56,347 bases of DNA from Rossellomorea aquimaris (GCF_000935355.1 NZ_JXZC01000015.1:1-56347), one strand, 5' to 3'. Positions 7,834 through 17,510 are shown, numbered from the stretch's first letter. The notes: a model not told the origin generated them from the letters alone. Numbers and translations are program-made.

Positions 7834-8667
7834 TTACTTATTGAATAATCCTTTGAAAAGATCTACCACGAAGAAGCGCACCTTTACTTCTTCCTCTTCT
7901 CCTTCTTCAACGAAGACTGGTTCTGCTTTCACACTGTTTTCTTTTACTAGAAGCTCTTCCTTGTTTTCTTCTGCAGCCACCATTTCTGCTTCCACTGCTT
8001 CCAGCTCGACTTCTTTATAAGCTACCACATCTTCCATTTCGGTTTCAGGAGCTTTCATTCCTTCTGCATCTGAGTCCAATTCATCTGCCTGATCTTCGGG
8101 ATCCACTTCGGTGATTTCATTTCCACTGGCCTCCACTGTCGTTTCAAATCCAGGACTTCTTACCGCATTTCCAGTCGAGAAATCAAGGAAGCATAGAGGT
8201 GGATAAAGGACACACCACCAGTTCGCTCCTTCCCCTGCACCGAGAGTAATCAACACTGCTTCATACTCACCTGCCGGATATAAATATTGACCGTATAATT
8301 TAGTAGGAAACTCGACTTTTCCAAAATCAACTTTCACCGATTGATCTAAGCCTTGCTCCGCGACAACCTCTTCTGCAATTTTCTGCAGCTCCGGTAATCC
8401 CGCTTGAATCACTGATTTTGCCTCGTCTTGTGATGTAAGAGTCGATACCCAATTTGTTATCTCCTTATTTACTTCATCACGTACGAGTCTTTTCACGTTC
8501 TGGTCCTGCTCCATATCACTGTTTGCGAGAATCCGGAGTCGAATCGCTTCTTCCGGAATCACCATCGTCTCCTGAGCCGCCATTTCCTGCTTTGGTATAT
8601 ATAAACTTAGAATCGTTCCTAATGATAGAATCAAGATATACAATAAAACCGTATGTTTTGTTTTCAT
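7834..8667 (-). CDS. spoIIR: stage II sporulation protein R
   Basis: Secreted forespore signal that activates SpoIIGA to process pro-sigma-E in the mother cell. Residues 7-24 form a signal/anchor; the conserved core includes IPEEAIRLRILANSD (about 37-51), LYPAGEYEAVLITLGAG and the GANWWCVLYPPLCFLD signature. At 277 residues it is about 50 longer than the B. subtilis protein (~224). The excess is an acidic, repetitive stretch (about 177-262, rich in E, V and A) before the C-terminal FFVVDLFKGLF. ATG is preceded by gggggagaggaa. A plausible sigma-F promoter lies at 8690-8718. Confidence 0.93.
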   Translation of the reverse strand: MKTKHTVLLYILILSLGTILSLYIPKQEMAAQETMVIPEEAIRLRILANSDMEQDQNVKRLVRDEVNKEITNWVSTLTSQDEAKSVIQAGLPELQKIAEEVVAEQGLDQSVKVDFGKVEFPTKLYGQYLYPAGEYEAVLITLGAGEGANWWCVLYPPLCFLDFSTGNAVRSPGFETTVEASGNEITEVDPEDQADELDSDAEGMKAPETEMEDVVAYKEVELEAVEAEMVAAEENKEELLVKENSVKAEPVFVEEGEEEEVKVRFFVVDLFKGLFNK

Positions 8668-8689
8668 TTCCTCTCCCCCTCAGTAAAAC

Positions 8690-8718
8690 AGTCTAGTCAA
8701 AAAGGGGAAATCTTAAAC
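8690..8718 (-). promoter_or_regulatory. candidate sigma-F promoter of spoIIR
   Basis: Minus strand GTTTA, 15-nt spacer, GACTAGACT; consensus GYATA-N15-GGNRANAHT (one mismatch in -35, two in -10). Position fits a start ~16 bp before the spoIIR ATG, and B. subtilis spoIIR is sigma-F dependent. Confidence 0.4.
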
Positions 8719-8763
8719 TAGTAAAATAACATTTTTGTTTGGGAAATCTGCTGAATTTTATTT

Positions 8764-8900
8764 TTGAAAATAAAATCCTATTTTTGAAAATAAATGGGCT
8801 AGAATTGAAAATAAAATCCTACTTTTGAAAACAAATGCGCGAAAGTTGATAATAAAAGTGTCCAAGTCGATAATATCCGATTAAAAATCGATAATATAAC
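8764..8900. repeat. degenerate 20-21 bp tandem array upstream of spoIIR
   Basis: Units led by ttgaaaataaa or ttgataata/tcgataata start at 8764, 8784, 8805, 8825, 8846, 8867 and 8888, giving spacings 20, 21, 20, 21, 21, 21. The array fills most of the 378-bp gap between prmC and spoIIR; the rest (8719-8763, 8901-9007) shows no gene. Confidence 0.7.
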
Positions 8901-9007
8901 ATGAATATAAAGGATTTCACCCTTACATTTCCATTCAATCCACTCTTCGACACCCAAACGCTCACTTATTCGGATAAAAACTCACGAGTTCATCCCGCAC
9001 ACCACAC

Positions 9008-9038
9008 AAAAACCCCCCGATCATACGAATCGAGGGTC
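9008..9038 (-). terminator. prfA-prmC terminator
   Basis: Minus strand: ccctcgat/atcggggg stem followed by five T, 7 bp after the prmC stop. Confidence 0.8.
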
Positions 9039-9045
9039 AACATCC

Positions 9046-9918
9046 TTATTTTCTCAGACAAAACACCATTCGATCTTTCCCGTTGATGTCATGTACTACT
9101 TCTACATGGGCAGCTGGAAACGCATCTTGCAGCAGGTCTGCAACCGTCTCGCCCTGTCCGACTCCGACTTCAAAGCCGATCAGACATTTTTCCTTCATCA
9201 CCAATGGCAGTTCATCCATAAATCTCTTGTACAGATCATATCCATCTTCCCCGCCAAACAAAGCGAGTTCAGGTTCATGTTCAATGACGACATCTGATAA
9301 AGTTTCACGATCCGTCAATGGAATATATGGAGGATTCGATAAAAGGATATCGAGCTTCACACCTTCTTTGATCAAAGGCTGCAATAAATCTCCTTCAAAA
9401 AAGCGAACATCCGCACCGAGTTTCTCACTATTTTCCCTTGCAACAGCCAATGCCTCCGGTGAAATATCCACAGCCATCATCTCAATAGGTGACCGGTCTG
9501 CTTCGAGCTTCAATGTAATCGCAATCGCGCCGCTGCCCGTTCCTACATCGGCAGCCCGTAGAGGAGTTTCCGCTTCAGAAAAAAGATCCTTCATTTTTGC
9601 CAATCCATAATAGATCAGTTCTTCCGTTTCAGGCCTCGGAATCAGCACATGCTCATTCACCACAAACTCCCGACCATAAAACTCTTCAATCCCGATAATA
9701 TGCTGAATCGGCACCCCGCCTACATGCTGGCGAATCCCATCCTGGTATTCTTCCCACTTCTCCTCCGGGACGGACCTCCGCTGTTCTGCCAGCAGTTGCG
9801 ATCGGGACATTCCCATCAGATGGCGCAAGTAGATCTCTCCCACATTTTCATCACGGCCATTCTCGACTAAAAAAGAAGAAGCCCATTTTAGGGCTTCAAA
9901 TATAGTAACAGACGTCAT
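9046..9918 (-). CDS. prmC: peptide chain release factor N5-glutamine methyltransferase PrmC
   Basis: SAM-dependent methylase that modifies the glutamine of the GGQ motif in release factors. 290 residues: N-terminal helical recognition domain to about 80, then a Rossmann methyltransferase with DVGTGSG (124-130) and catalytic NPPY (195-198). Its ATG overlaps the prfA stop by one base, giving translational coupling with its substrate gene. Oddity: codons for RRSVPEE (47-53) contain an exact CGGAGGTCCGTCCCG sequence, a match to the intergenic GGTCCGTCCC motif found a dozen times in this window. Confidence 0.95.
   Translation of the reverse strand: MTSVTIFEALKWASSFLVENGRDENVGEIYLRHLMGMSRSQLLAEQRRSVPEEKWEEYQDGIRQHVGGVPIQHIIGIEEFYGREFVVNEHVLIPRPETEELIYYGLAKMKDLFSEAETPLRAADVGTGSGAIAITLKLEADRSPIEMMAVDISPEALAVARENSEKLGADVRFFEGDLLQPLIKEGVKLDILLSNPPYIPLTDRETLSDVVIEHEPELALFGGEDGYDLYKRFMDELPLVMKEKCLIGFEVGVGQGETVADLLQDAFPAAHVEVVHDINGKDRMVFCLRK
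9767..9778. repeat. GGTCCGTCCC motif inside prmC
   Basis: Plus strand gggacggacctc within the prmC reading frame (minus strand codons of R-S-V-P). It is the only copy seen inside a gene and could be chance or a domesticated repeat. Confidence 0.5.
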
Positions 9919-10988
9919 TATTCTTCCAGTCTCTCAAGAAGCTTGGATTGATCTTCGATGATCAACGCATCGATGACTTCATCCATCTTCCCTTCAAGAA
10001 TTTGATCGAGCTTTTGAATCGTCAATCCGATTCGGTGATCCGTGACGCGGTTTTGTGGGAAATTGTACGTACGGATACGTTCTGAACGATCACCTGTACC
10101 AACGGCTGATTTACGGTTTGCATCGTATTCAGCTTGAACTTCACGTTGGAATTTATCGTAAACGCGTGCACGCAATACTTTCATTGCTTTCTCTTTGTTC
10201 TTGATTTGCGACTTTTCATCCTGACATGAAACGACTACACCTGTCGGCAAGTGAGTCAGACGGACTGCAGACATGGTTGTATTAACACTTTGTCCTCCCG
10301 GGCCACTGGATGCGAAGGTATCGACACGGATATCTTTGTCGTGGATATCCACTTCGACTTCTTCCGCTTCCGGCAGGCAGGCAACCGTTGCCGTCGACGT
10401 ATGGATACGTCCGCCTGATTCTGTTTCAGGTACACGTTGCACACGGTGTGCCCCGTTTTCGTATTTCATTTTGGAAAATGCGCCATTTCCGTTGATCATA
10501 AAGATGATCTCTTTATATCCGCCAACACCAGTGGAGTTCGCTTCCATCACTTCGGTCTTCCAGCCTTGGGATTCTGCATAGCGACTGTACATACGGTATA
10601 AGTCACCAGCAAACAGGGCTGCTTCATCTCCACCTGCAGCTCCGCGAACCTCCATGATTACGTTCTTATCATCGTTCGGGTCTTTAGGGATCAATAATAT
10701 TTTCAGACGGGCTTCCAATGCTTCAATTTGTTCTTCAAGCTCGGAAACTTCTTCTTTCACCATTTCACGCATATCAGCATCAAGCTTATCATCCAGCATT
10801 GCCTTAGCGTCTTTATACTGCCCAGTAAGTTCTTTATATTCTCGATATGCTTCTACCGTTGCTTGGATGTCTGATTGCTCTTTTGAATAATCTCTTAGCT
10901 TCTTTGGGTCATTCACAATTTCTGGATCACTCAATAGTTCATTTAACTTATCATAGCGATCTTCCACTGCTTGTAAACGATCGAACAC
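9918..10988 (-). CDS. prfA: peptide chain release factor 1
   Basis: Recognises UAA and UAG stops and triggers peptide release on the ribosome. 356 residues with the GGQ loop [12 protein letters not shown] (GGQ 231-233), the RF1-type P-x-T tripeptide region [14 protein letters not shown] (186-198), and a long N-terminal coiled-coil domain. The start is GTG at 10988, with gaggtga about 7 nt upstream. It is the first gene of a two-gene operon with prmC. The gap 10989-11101 upstream holds no gene. Confidence 0.97.
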   Translation of the reverse strand: MFDRLQAVEDRYDKLNELLSDPEIVNDPKKLRDYSKEQSDIQATVEAYREYKELTGQYKDAKAMLDDKLDADMREMVKEEVSELEEQIEALEARLKILLIPKDPNDDKNVIMEVRGAAGGDEAALFAGDLYRMYSRYAESQGWKTEVMEANSTGVGGYKEIIFMINGNGAFSKMKYENGAHRVQRVPETESGGRIHTSTATVACLPEAEEVEVDIHDKDIRVDTFASSGPGGQSVNTTMSAVRLTHLPTGVVVSCQDEKSQIKNKEKAMKVLRARVYDKFQREVQAEYDANRKSAVGTGDRSERIRTYNFPQNRVTDHRIGLTIQKLDQILEGKMDEVIDALIIEDQSKLLERLEE

Positions 10989-11101
10989 AGCTATTCACCT
11001 CAATTTTAGTCCATAACAGTCTAATTATATTATATGGTGTATGTAAACACAAGGAGGATCGGGATCAGTCAGAAGGCATAAAGTGGTAAATTTTATGTAG
11101 A

Positions 11102-11135
11102 AGGCAAGCAGATCAAGTGCCAGACCTGCTTGCCT
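11102..11135. terminator. hairpin after the spore lipoprotein gene
   Basis: Perfect 10-bp stem aggcaagcag/ctgcttgcct just past the lipoprotein stop. A T tract (atttttatc) follows on the plus strand; on the minus strand the tail is poor in T, so termination of the minus-strand gene is uncertain. Confidence 0.5.
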
Positions 11136-11139
11136 ATTT

Positions 11140-11589
11140 TTATCTTTCGGTGATTTTCACATTTATATTGAACCTTGGGATGGCTTTTTCCAATCTCTCT
11201 TTTAACATCGCTTCTTCTTTATCCGTCTCAGCCATACTCATTTCTTTCTGGGTATGTGCCGTCACCCACATTTGTTCGCCATTGATCCAGACTTCATCTG
11301 GTTCAAAGTTGGAATACTCCCTCACAACCTCACGGGCTTTGTCCTCATACACACCAGTTGTCGTCGAAGTTGTACCTGGTGAGTTCGTCAGGTTTGGAAA
11401 GTTCGGGTTTTCATTTGTCGTATTTCTGACGCTTCTATCTTGACGATCATTGACCTCTTTTCGATTATCAATGAATCGTGTCCCATTTTCATCTTCGTGC
11501 ATACCGTATTCCGATTCCTGATTTACTCCACAAGCGGTGATTAAAATGAAGAATACAGTAAAAGATAAAGCTAACAGCAGTTTTTTCAT
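11140..11589 (-). CDS. YhcN/YlaJ-type sporulation lipoprotein (probable)
   Basis: 149 residues starting at the ATG at 11589, which has aggaggtg 8 nt upstream. The signal peptide MKKLLLALSF...LITAC ends in a lipobox with Cys20, so it is a predicted membrane-anchored lipoprotein. A low-complexity N/T/S linker follows, then a folded C-terminal part (about 85-149) with VYEDKAREVVREY and GEQMWVTAHTQKEM, which resembles the YhcN/YlaJ spore lipoprotein domain. A forespore-type promoter lies just upstream (11610-11638), supporting a spore role. Its place between prfA and tdk differs from B. subtilis. Family assignment is from pattern memory only. Confidence 0.65.
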   Translation of the reverse strand: MKKLLLALSFTVFFILITACGVNQESEYGMHEDENGTRFIDNRKEVNDRQDRSVRNTTNENPNFPNLTNSPGTTSTTTGVYEDKAREVVREYSNFEPDEVWINGEQMWVTAHTQKEMSMAETDKEEAMLKERLEKAIPRFNINVKITER

Positions 11590-11609
11590 GCTTTCACACC
11601 TCCTGTTTT

Positions 11610-11638
11610 TAGGATTTCCTACAGGAAAGTGCTTATGC
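11610..11638 (-). promoter_or_regulatory. candidate sigma-G/sigma-F promoter of the lipoprotein gene
   Basis: Minus strand GCATA, 17-nt spacer, AATCCTA (sigma-G consensus GHATR-N17/18-CATNNTA, one -10 mismatch). Read as sigma-F, GGAAATCCT matches 8 of 9 but at 14-nt spacing. Start would be ~14 bp before the ATG. Confidence 0.45.
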
Positions 11639-11761
11639 ATATAAAGATTGGAGTGCATCCGTCTTAAGCGAAACATTCCCCTAACCATCAAGCACCCGCT
11701 GATTCTTAGAGCATTCGATGAGCCTGCGCTATATACACCACCGTTACGAAAAGAGCCAAAT

Positions 11762-11787
11762 AAAAAAAGCCCCAAACAAAGGGCTTC
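11762..11787 (-). terminator. tdk terminator
   Basis: Minus strand: agccc(t)/(g)ggct hairpin with seven T, 6 bp after the tdk stop. Confidence 0.8.
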
Positions 11788-11792
11788 ATTTA

Positions 11793-12404
11793 CTATAATT
11801 CCTTCACCATATCAGGTGTGACACTGATTCCGGTCGGGACTTCATGGTGATGGCGGCATCTTGGCTCATAAGCTTCAGAGGCACCCACCAGGATGACGGG
11901 ATCATCGTAGCAAGCTGGTTCGCCATTGATTAATCGTTGCGTTCGACTTGCAGGAGAGCCGCATACTGCACAAACGGCTTGGAGTTTTGTCACTTGTTCG
12001 GCGATGGACATTAAATCAGGCATTGGCCCGAATGGTTCTCCGCGGAAATCCTGATCAAGTCCTGCGAGGATGACACGATATCCACTGTTTGCTAATTTCT
12101 GAACGACCTCGACAATGCCTTCGTCAAAAAATTGAACCTCATCAATAGCAACTACATCTACCTCTGGATTCAGGTCATCGAGGATAACAGTAGATCCCTC
12201 GACTGCTTTGGCGATTACAGAGGTACCGTTATGAGATACAACCGATTCATCGCTATAGCGATTATCTAGTTTTGGCTTATACACAGCAATTTCTTGTTTA
12301 GCAAATTGAGTGCGTCGTACCCGGCGGATCAGTTCCTCGGATTTCCCTGAGAACATGCTGCCGCAAATGACTTCTACCCAACCCGTTTGTTTCATGACAT
12401 ACAC
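11793..12404 (-). CDS. tdk: thymidine kinase
   Basis: Phosphorylates thymidine with ATP for dTMP salvage. 203 residues, type II TK: P-loop [17 protein letters not shown] Walker B, and a zinc-type cysteine quartet (CAVC and later C/C in the C-terminal part). The start is GTG at 12404, with ggagagg 7 nt upstream; MYVMKQ-type starts are found in B. subtilis, though the ATG at 12395 is possible. It lies between rpmE and the spore lipoprotein gene and has its own terminator. Confidence 0.93.
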   Translation of the reverse strand: MYVMKQTGWVEVICGSMFSGKSEELIRRVRRTQFAKQEIAVYKPKLDNRYSDESVVSHNGTSVIAKAVEGSTVILDDLNPEVDVVAIDEVQFFDEGIVEVVQKLANSGYRVILAGLDQDFRGEPFGPMPDLMSIAEQVTKLQAVCAVCGSPASRTQRLINGEPACYDDPVILVGASEAYEPRCRHHHEVPTGISVTPDMVKEL

Positions 12405-12536
12405 GAAAGCGCCTCTCCTTCCTTACTCATTATTTTATATTAAAACAGTCTGACTGTTAGTAAAAACGGACTACTCTTTAGTATAAAGCATTCCTTTATG
12501 TACGGGAATAATGCTTGATTTTCAGTAATTTGGCAG

Positions 12537-12571
12537 AAAAAAAGAGGCACAGCTCAATTGGAACTGCCTCT
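12537..12571 (-). terminator. second terminator after rpmE
   Basis: Minus strand: agaggca/tgcctct stem, then seven T. Confidence 0.75.
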
Positions 12572-12601
12572 ATTTCTTCGACCATTTGCTTTAAAGAGAA
12601 T

Positions 12602-12638
12602 AAAAAACAGGCAAGCATGAAGATCCTTGCCTGTTTTT
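12602..12638. terminator. bidirectional terminator after rpmE
   Basis: aaaaacaggcaag/cttgcctgttttt: 8 strong GC-rich pairs with A/T tracts on both sides, so it can work in either direction; the likely client is rpmE on the minus strand. Confidence 0.8.
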
Positions 12639-12716
12639 CTAATAGAAGAGAAGTGACAATCTCAAAAATTCATGCTTTACGCACAAAGTAATTCGATATG
12701 ACCTTCCAGCTCTTCA

Positions 12717-12929
12717 TTATTGTTGTTGATTTTTAAGACCGTATTTTTTGTTGAAACGGTCAACACGTCCACCAGCGTCAGCGAATTTCTGACGTCCTGT
12801 GTAGAATGGATGGCATTCAGAACATACCTCAACGCGCATTTCTTCCGCTACAGAACCAGTTTCAAATTCGTTACCGCAAGCACAGCTAACTTTGATCGTG
12901 TTGTACTTAGGATGAATTCCTGATTTCAT
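12717..12929 (-). CDS. rpmE: 50S ribosomal protein L31 (zinc-type)
   Basis: Large-subunit ribosomal protein. 70 residues with the four-cysteine zinc ribbon (CACG near 16-19 and CSEC further on), so it is the zinc-binding RpmE form rather than the Zur-regulated Cys-free paralogue. The start is the ATG at 12929: aaggag lies 9 nt upstream, whereas the ATG at 12938 directly abuts that ribosome-binding site. It lies between rho and tdk, as in B. subtilis. Confidence 0.96.
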   Translation of the reverse strand: MKSGIHPKYNTIKVSCACGNEFETGSVAEEMRVEVCSECHPFYTGRQKFADAGGRVDRFNKKYGLKNQQQ

Positions 12930-13151
12930 TTCTTTCATCTCCTTCCGCCCTGAATCATCTGAGACAGAGTAATTTATTACGAAGATATATGTGATATGAG
13001 CATAAGCATGAGAGTTATAGCCAGCCCCTTACCACATCCATTTTTTAAAACACATTGACACTATTATAACAAGGACAAGCGATATTTGCAACCTGTAAAA
13101 TTGGAAGTTACAGACATCCCTCTCTCCTCAAAAAATCATTCGATTACTAGA

Positions 13152-14414
13152 TTAACGCTTCTTCGACTCTTCTGTCAACACATTGAAAAACTCTTCATTC
13201 GTCTTCGATTGCTTCAGCTTGCGCATAAGCTTCTCGGCGAAATCAGGCTGATCGGACATGGCTTTACGAATCGCCCACAGCTTTTCAAGATGATCAGGTT
13301 TGATGAGAAGTTCCTCACGACGCGTTCCGGAACGACGGATGTCGATGGCAGGGAAGATACGTCTTTCAGCAAGAGAACGGTCAAGATGAAGTTCAAGGTT
13401 ACCTGTTCCTTTGAATTCTTCATAGATGACATCATCCATACGGGAACCTGTATCCACTAATGCCGTTGCCAGGACCGTCAAGCTTCCGCCTTCTTCAATG
13501 TTACGTGCCGCACCAAAGAATCGTTTCGGGCGGTGGAACGCAGCAGGATCGATACCTCCGGAAAGAGTTCGTCCACTTGGCGGGATGACGAGGTTATAAG
13601 CACGTGCCAAACGAGTGATGCTATCCATCAGGATAATCACATCACGCTTATGCTCCACTAAACGCATCGCACGCTCAAGAACGAGTTCTGCCACTTTGAT
13701 GTGGTTTTCCGGTACTTCATCAAATGTAGAGCTTACGACTTCTGCTTCTACAGAGCGTTCGATATCTGTTACTTCCTCCGGGCGCTCATCGATAAGAAGG
13801 ATGATTAATTCCGCTTCTGGATGATTGGTTGTGATCGAGTTTGCGATCTCTTTGATCAGCATCGTCTTACCAGCTTTAGGTGGAGCTACGACTAAACCAC
13901 GTTGTCCAAAGCCGACCGGCGCGATGAGATCCATGATGCGCGTGGAGATTTTATTTGGTGTTGTTTCCAGCTTCATTTGACGGTCTGGATATAAAGGCGT
14001 CAAACCTGGGAAATGTACACGTTCTTTCGCAGATTCGGGCTCTTCTCCATTGACCATTTCAACATGAAGGAGTCCGAAATAACGCTCGTTTTCCTTCGGC
14101 GGACGCACTTTCCCTGATACTTTATCCCCGTTGCGAAGGTCGAAACGGCGGATCTGTGATGCAGAAATATAAATATCCTCAGAGCTTGGAGAATAGTTGA
14201 TCGGTCGTAAGAAACCGAAGCCCTCTGATTGGATGATTTCAAGAACGCCTTCCATAAAGAAGAATCCCTCTTGTTCTGCACGGACTTTAAGGATAGCGAA
14301 AATCAGTTCTTTTTTTGTTAATTTACTATAATAAGAAACTTTGTATTGTTTGGCTAGCTCATAAAGCTCTTTAAGCTTCATATTTTCTAAGCTAGAGATT
14401 GTTAACTCTTCCAT
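13152..14414 (-). CDS. rho: transcription termination factor Rho
   Basis: Hexameric RNA-dependent ATPase helicase. 420 residues: N-terminal helical Rho-N (about 5-45), OSB-fold RNA-binding domain with GFGFLRP (65-71), and RecA-like motor with P-loop VAPPKAGKT (176-184), [10 protein letters not shown] and the Q/R-loops [20 protein letters not shown]. No insertions. The ribosome-binding site ahead of ATG is weak (gtggtg), consistent with tight autogenous control in this family, though no attenuator is evident. It is flanked by rpmE and glpX. Confidence 0.97.
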   Translation of the reverse strand: MEELTISSLENMKLKELYELAKQYKVSYYSKLTKKELIFAILKVRAEQEGFFFMEGVLEIIQSEGFGFLRPINYSPSSEDIYISASQIRRFDLRNGDKVSGKVRPPKENERYFGLLHVEMVNGEEPESAKERVHFPGLTPLYPDRQMKLETTPNKISTRIMDLIAPVGFGQRGLVVAPPKAGKTMLIKEIANSITTNHPEAELIILLIDERPEEVTDIERSVEAEVVSSTFDEVPENHIKVAELVLERAMRLVEHKRDVIILMDSITRLARAYNLVIPPSGRTLSGGIDPAAFHRPKRFFGAARNIEEGGSLTVLATALVDTGSRMDDVIYEEFKGTGNLELHLDRSLAERRIFPAIDIRRSGTRREELLIKPDHLEKLWAIRKAMSDQPDFAEKLMRKLKQSKTNEEFFNVLTEESKKR

Positions 14415-14746
14415 TATGACACCACGCTTTATTAATTTGTCCTACCTAAAATATAAAAAAAAGAAGGGTAGATTTTTCTAAAAATGAAGAAATATGTTGA
14501 AGCATAAACTAATAGAAAAAATGCTGAAGATAAAAACCTTATCTATTGTAACCATACTTTTAATCAAGAATCAATGACTGGATAAAAAAAGGAAGGTAAT
14601 TTTGTAGATAGGCAGCATTTTTTCACCTATGAAGAAAAAAAGTGAGTGATAAGAGTGGTGATGGGCAGAAATGTAAGATACTCTGCCCATCCCTGATCTC
14701 TAATAAGAAGAGTTTGTTTCTCTCTCTATGTTTCAATGTCTATTTA
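14415..14746. other. 332-bp glpX-rho intergenic region
   Basis: No gene seen. Next to glpX a 9-bp hairpin atgggcaga/tctgcccat (14661-14690) may mark the glpX 3' end, although the minus-strand T run comes ~20 nt later. The remainder is AT-rich and probably the rho leader and promoter. Confidence 0.5.
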
Positions 14747-15709
14747 TTATTTCATAACGAGGTTTGGCTTTTTCTGAAGACTATGACGTCCGTCAATGAA
14801 GCGGACGGTTCCAGACTTCGCACGCATGACGACGGAATGAGTCAATCCGTATGTCCCTTTAAGCTGAACACCTCTTAACAGTTCACCGTCCGTCACACCT
14901 GTTGCTGCGAAGATTGCATCATCACCGCATACGAGGTCTTCCATTCTAAGGACTTTATCCACATCTAAGCCCATGCTGATACAGCGCTGCAATTCGGCAT
15001 CATTCTGTGGAAGCAGCTTCCCTTGGATTTCTCCACCCAGGCATTTCAACGCAACAGCAGCAAGCACTCCCTCTGGAGCTCCGCCTGATCCGAATAAAAT
15101 ATCGACACCTGTATGATCGAATGCCGTGTTCATAGCTCCTGCTACGTCACCATCATTGATCAGTTTGATACGAGCTCCCGCTTCTCTCAGCTGCTGGATG
15201 ATATGCTCATGACGAGGACGATTCAAGACGGTAGCCACTACGTCTTCGATGTCCTTATTCTTTGCTTTTGCCACTGCTTTCAGATTATCGATAACAGAAG
15301 CGTTAATATCAATTTCACCAACCGCTTCCGGTCCAACTGCGATTTTATCCATATACATATCAGGTGCGTTCAGTAGGTTTCCGTGGTCTGCCACCGCGAG
15401 GACCGCCAGTGCATTCCAGCCTCCGGAAGCAACGATATTTGTTCCTTCCAACGGATCGACGGCCACATCTACACGCGGACCATAGCCTGTCCCTAGTTTC
15501 TCACCAATATATAGCATTGGAGCTTCATCCATTTCACCTTCACCGATGACAACTGTACCCTTCATGGGTACTGTATCGAATACATCGCGCATGGCTGAGG
15601 TTGCAGCATCATCTGCTTCATCCTTCTTACCGCGACCCATCCAGCGAGCCGATGCAAGAGCAGCCCCCTCTGTTACTCGAACAAGCTCCATTGATAAACT
15701 TCTTTCCAT
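14747..15709 (-). CDS. glpX: fructose-1,6-bisphosphatase class II GlpX
   Basis: Hydrolyses fructose 1,6-bisphosphate in gluconeogenesis. 320 residues with the Li+-sensitive phosphatase metal motifs GEGEMDEAP (about 57-65), AVDPLEGTN (about 82-90) and [15 protein letters not shown] follows gggagg at 8 nt. It is grouped with murAB, tal and fbaA; together fbaA and glpX give the FBP node in both directions. No cre site was noticed in its short upstream region. Confidence 0.95.
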   Translation of the reverse strand: MERSLSMELVRVTEGAALASARWMGRGKKDEADDAATSAMRDVFDTVPMKGTVVIGEGEMDEAPMLYIGEKLGTGYGPRVDVAVDPLEGTNIVASGGWNALAVLAVADHGNLLNAPDMYMDKIAVGPEAVGEIDINASVIDNLKAVAKAKNKDIEDVVATVLNRPRHEHIIQQLREAGARIKLINDGDVAGAMNTAFDHTGVDILFGSGGAPEGVLAAVALKCLGGEIQGKLLPQNDAELQRCISMGLDVDKVLRMEDLVCGDDAIFAATGVTDGELLRGVQLKGTYGLTHSVVMRAKSGTVRFIDGRHSLQKKPNLVMK

Positions 15710-15904
15710 GTATATAGCCTCCCGTAATCCCTTTTGTTTTACAATATTCTTTAATTGTATAACATATTAACAGATTTATTGTAACACATTAAAGAGGAAG
15801 GAGAGACTTTTTTTCTAAAAAAGTAGGACACAATGGGTCATATAGTCGAAAAAGAACTGGTCATATTGGAAATATTTAAGGAAATTAACAAAAAGCGAGT
15901 AGTT
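15710..15904. other. glpX upstream part of a 517-bp gap
   Basis: AT-rich sequence with no gene; it presumably contains the glpX promoter, none matched strongly. The rest of the gap (15905-16226) is occupied mainly by the nested repeat element. Confidence 0.5.
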
Positions 15905-16156
15905 GTTGATTTCCACTCCAGGGTGCTCGCTTTCCGCGGGGCGGGCGGTGAGCCTCCTCGGTTTCGCCTGCGGGGTCTCACCTGTCTAACTCCGGCGGCT
16001 AGCCCCTCGAGGTCATAAGCTAAATGGTCCAAGAAGGCAAAGAACGCCTTCCCGGCCCATTTAGCTTATGCTTGTCGGGGCTGTGCGAGCCGCCTACGCT
16101 TTTCGTACTGTCCCGCTTCTCCCGCAGGAGTCGAGCACCCTTCCGTTCCAATCAAC
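15905..16156 (-). repeat. composite repeat: outer hairpin element interrupted by another element
   Basis: The minus strand begins gttgattgg...agggtgctcg and ends cgagcacccTgga...aatcaac, giving terminal inverted repeats. Internal arms gcgggagaagcggg, ggtgagaccccgcagg and gaggaggctcacc would form a ~125-bp hairpin if the central insert (15987-16107) were removed. I recognise this GC-rich unit as recurrent in Bacillus genomes but know no accepted name or function. Confidence 0.7.
15987..16107 (-). repeat. TAGAAAAGCG-family element nested inside the outer repeat
   Basis: Minus strand tacgaaaagcgtaggcgg ... gccgccggagtta, with the same inner cataag/cttatg and aaaggc/gcctt arms as 4890-5017 and 50241-50491. 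It is bounded on the plus strand by direct repeats CTGTC (15982-15986 and 16108-16112), a probable 5-bp target duplication. Confidence 0.7.
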
Positions 16157-16226
16157 TTAGTTTTAAATGTTTTATCATTACTTCTAATGGAAACAATCAT
16201 CCTTACAATAGTACAGCTTTAAGAAA

Positions 16227-17510
16227 CTACGACTTCATCTGTTCCAATTCTTCAGCTGACATTTTTTCACGCCAGATTGTCGCTCCAAGGCCTTCGAGTT
16301 TGGCAACGAGGTCGCTGTATCCGCGATCGATGTGCTCGAGACCGGTTACTTCAGTGATTCCTTCTGCCATTAAGCCGGCGATGACAAGGGCTGCTCCTGC
16401 GCGCAGGTCACTTGCTTTCACTTTGGCGCCTTGTAATTGTACAGGTCCATTGACGATGGCTGAGCGTCCTTCCACCTTTATCGTGGCATTCATTCTTCTC
16501 AGTTCATCAATATGCTTGAAGCGGGCGGAATAGATGGTATCCGTTACGACGGCAGAGCCTTCTGCACGGTTTAATAACGTGGTGAACGGCTGCTGCAGAT
16601 CTGTCGGGAAACCTGGATACACCAATGTTTTCACATCAACGGATTTGAGCTTGTCCGCCCTGCCGATAAAGATTTGATCGTCATTCGTTTCAACAGGAAC
16701 ACCCATTTCACGGAGCTTGGCAATGACGGATTCCATATGTAATGGGATAACGTTATCAACAAGCACACCTTTACCGACTGCTGCCGCAAGAATCATGAAC
16801 GTTCCTGCTTCAATGCGGTCAGGGATGATTGTGTGACGGCAGCCGTGAAGCTCGTCTACACCATCAATGCGGATGACATCGGTTCCTGCCCCTTTGATCT
16901 TCGCACCCATATTGCTTAGTAAGGTAGCTACGTCAATGATCTCAGGTTCTTTCGCCGCATTTTCAATGATCGTTCGGCCTTTTGCACGTACAGCGGCAAG
17001 CATGATGTTAATGGTCGCTCCTACACTGACGACGTCAAGGTAGATGCGGGCACCTTTTAATTCATCGGCACGTAAATAGATCGCACCCTGTTCATTCGTC
17101 ACTTCTGCTCCAAGAGCCTCGAAGCCCTTAATATGTTGATCGATCGGACGTGGACCAAGATGACATCCACCCGGTAATCCGATGACCGCTTTTTTGAAAC
17201 GTCCAAGCATCGCTCCCATTAAATAATAGGACGCACGAAGCTTCTTCACCTTTCCGCTTGGTAAAGGCATGGACACCATTTGACTTGGATCTACACTCAT
17301 ATCCCCATCTTCCAACGTGACTGAACCACCGATCTCTTCTAATAGATCCTTCAGTGTCCTTACATCAGAGATGTCTGGTAACCCTTCGATTGTGACTGGT
17401 GAATCAGCAAGAATGGTTGCCGGGATCAAGGCTACCGCACTGTTTTTGGCCCCACTGACTTTAATGGTTCCTTCAAGGGGGTAACCTCCTGCAATTTTTA
17501 GCTTTTCCAT
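16227..17510 (-). CDS. murAB: UDP-N-acetylglucosamine 1-carboxyvinyltransferase (MurAB/MurZ paralogue)
   Basis: First committed step of peptidoglycan synthesis: transfers enolpyruvate from PEP to UDP-GlcNAc. 427 residues from ATG 17510 (aagggag 7 nt upstream). Lys22-Asn23 in SGAKNS and the catalytic loop [13 protein letters not shown] with Cys116 are intact, implying normal fosfomycin sensitivity. Position between glpX and tal matches the second B. subtilis copy (murAB); the main murAA would lie near the atp operon, outside this window. Confidence 0.93.
   Translation of the reverse strand: MEKLKIAGGYPLEGTIKVSGAKNSAVALIPATILADSPVTIEGLPDISDVRTLKDLLEEIGGSVTLEDGDMSVDPSQMVSMPLPSGKVKKLRASYYLMGAMLGRFKKAVIGLPGGCHLGPRPIDQHIKGFEALGAEVTNEQGAIYLRADELKGARIYLDVVSVGATINIMLAAVRAKGRTIIENAAKEPEIIDVATLLSNMGAKIKGAGTDVIRIDGVDELHGCRHTIIPDRIEAGTFMILAAAVGKGVLVDNVIPLHMESVIAKLREMGVPVETNDDQIFIGRADKLKSVDVKTLVYPGFPTDLQQPFTTLLNRAEGSAVVTDTIYSARFKHIDELRRMNATIKVEGRSAIVNGPVQLQGAKVKASDLRAGAALVIAGLMAEGITEVTGLEHIDRGYSDLVAKLEGLGATIWREKMSAEELEQMKS

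Larger units (their letters stand above)
12405..12716. other. 312-bp rpmE-tdk intergenic region
   Basis: Contains two hairpin terminators (12537-12571 and 12602-12638). The remaining AT-rich part next to tdk (12420-12530) should hold the tdk promoter, but no strong match was identified. Confidence 0.6.
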
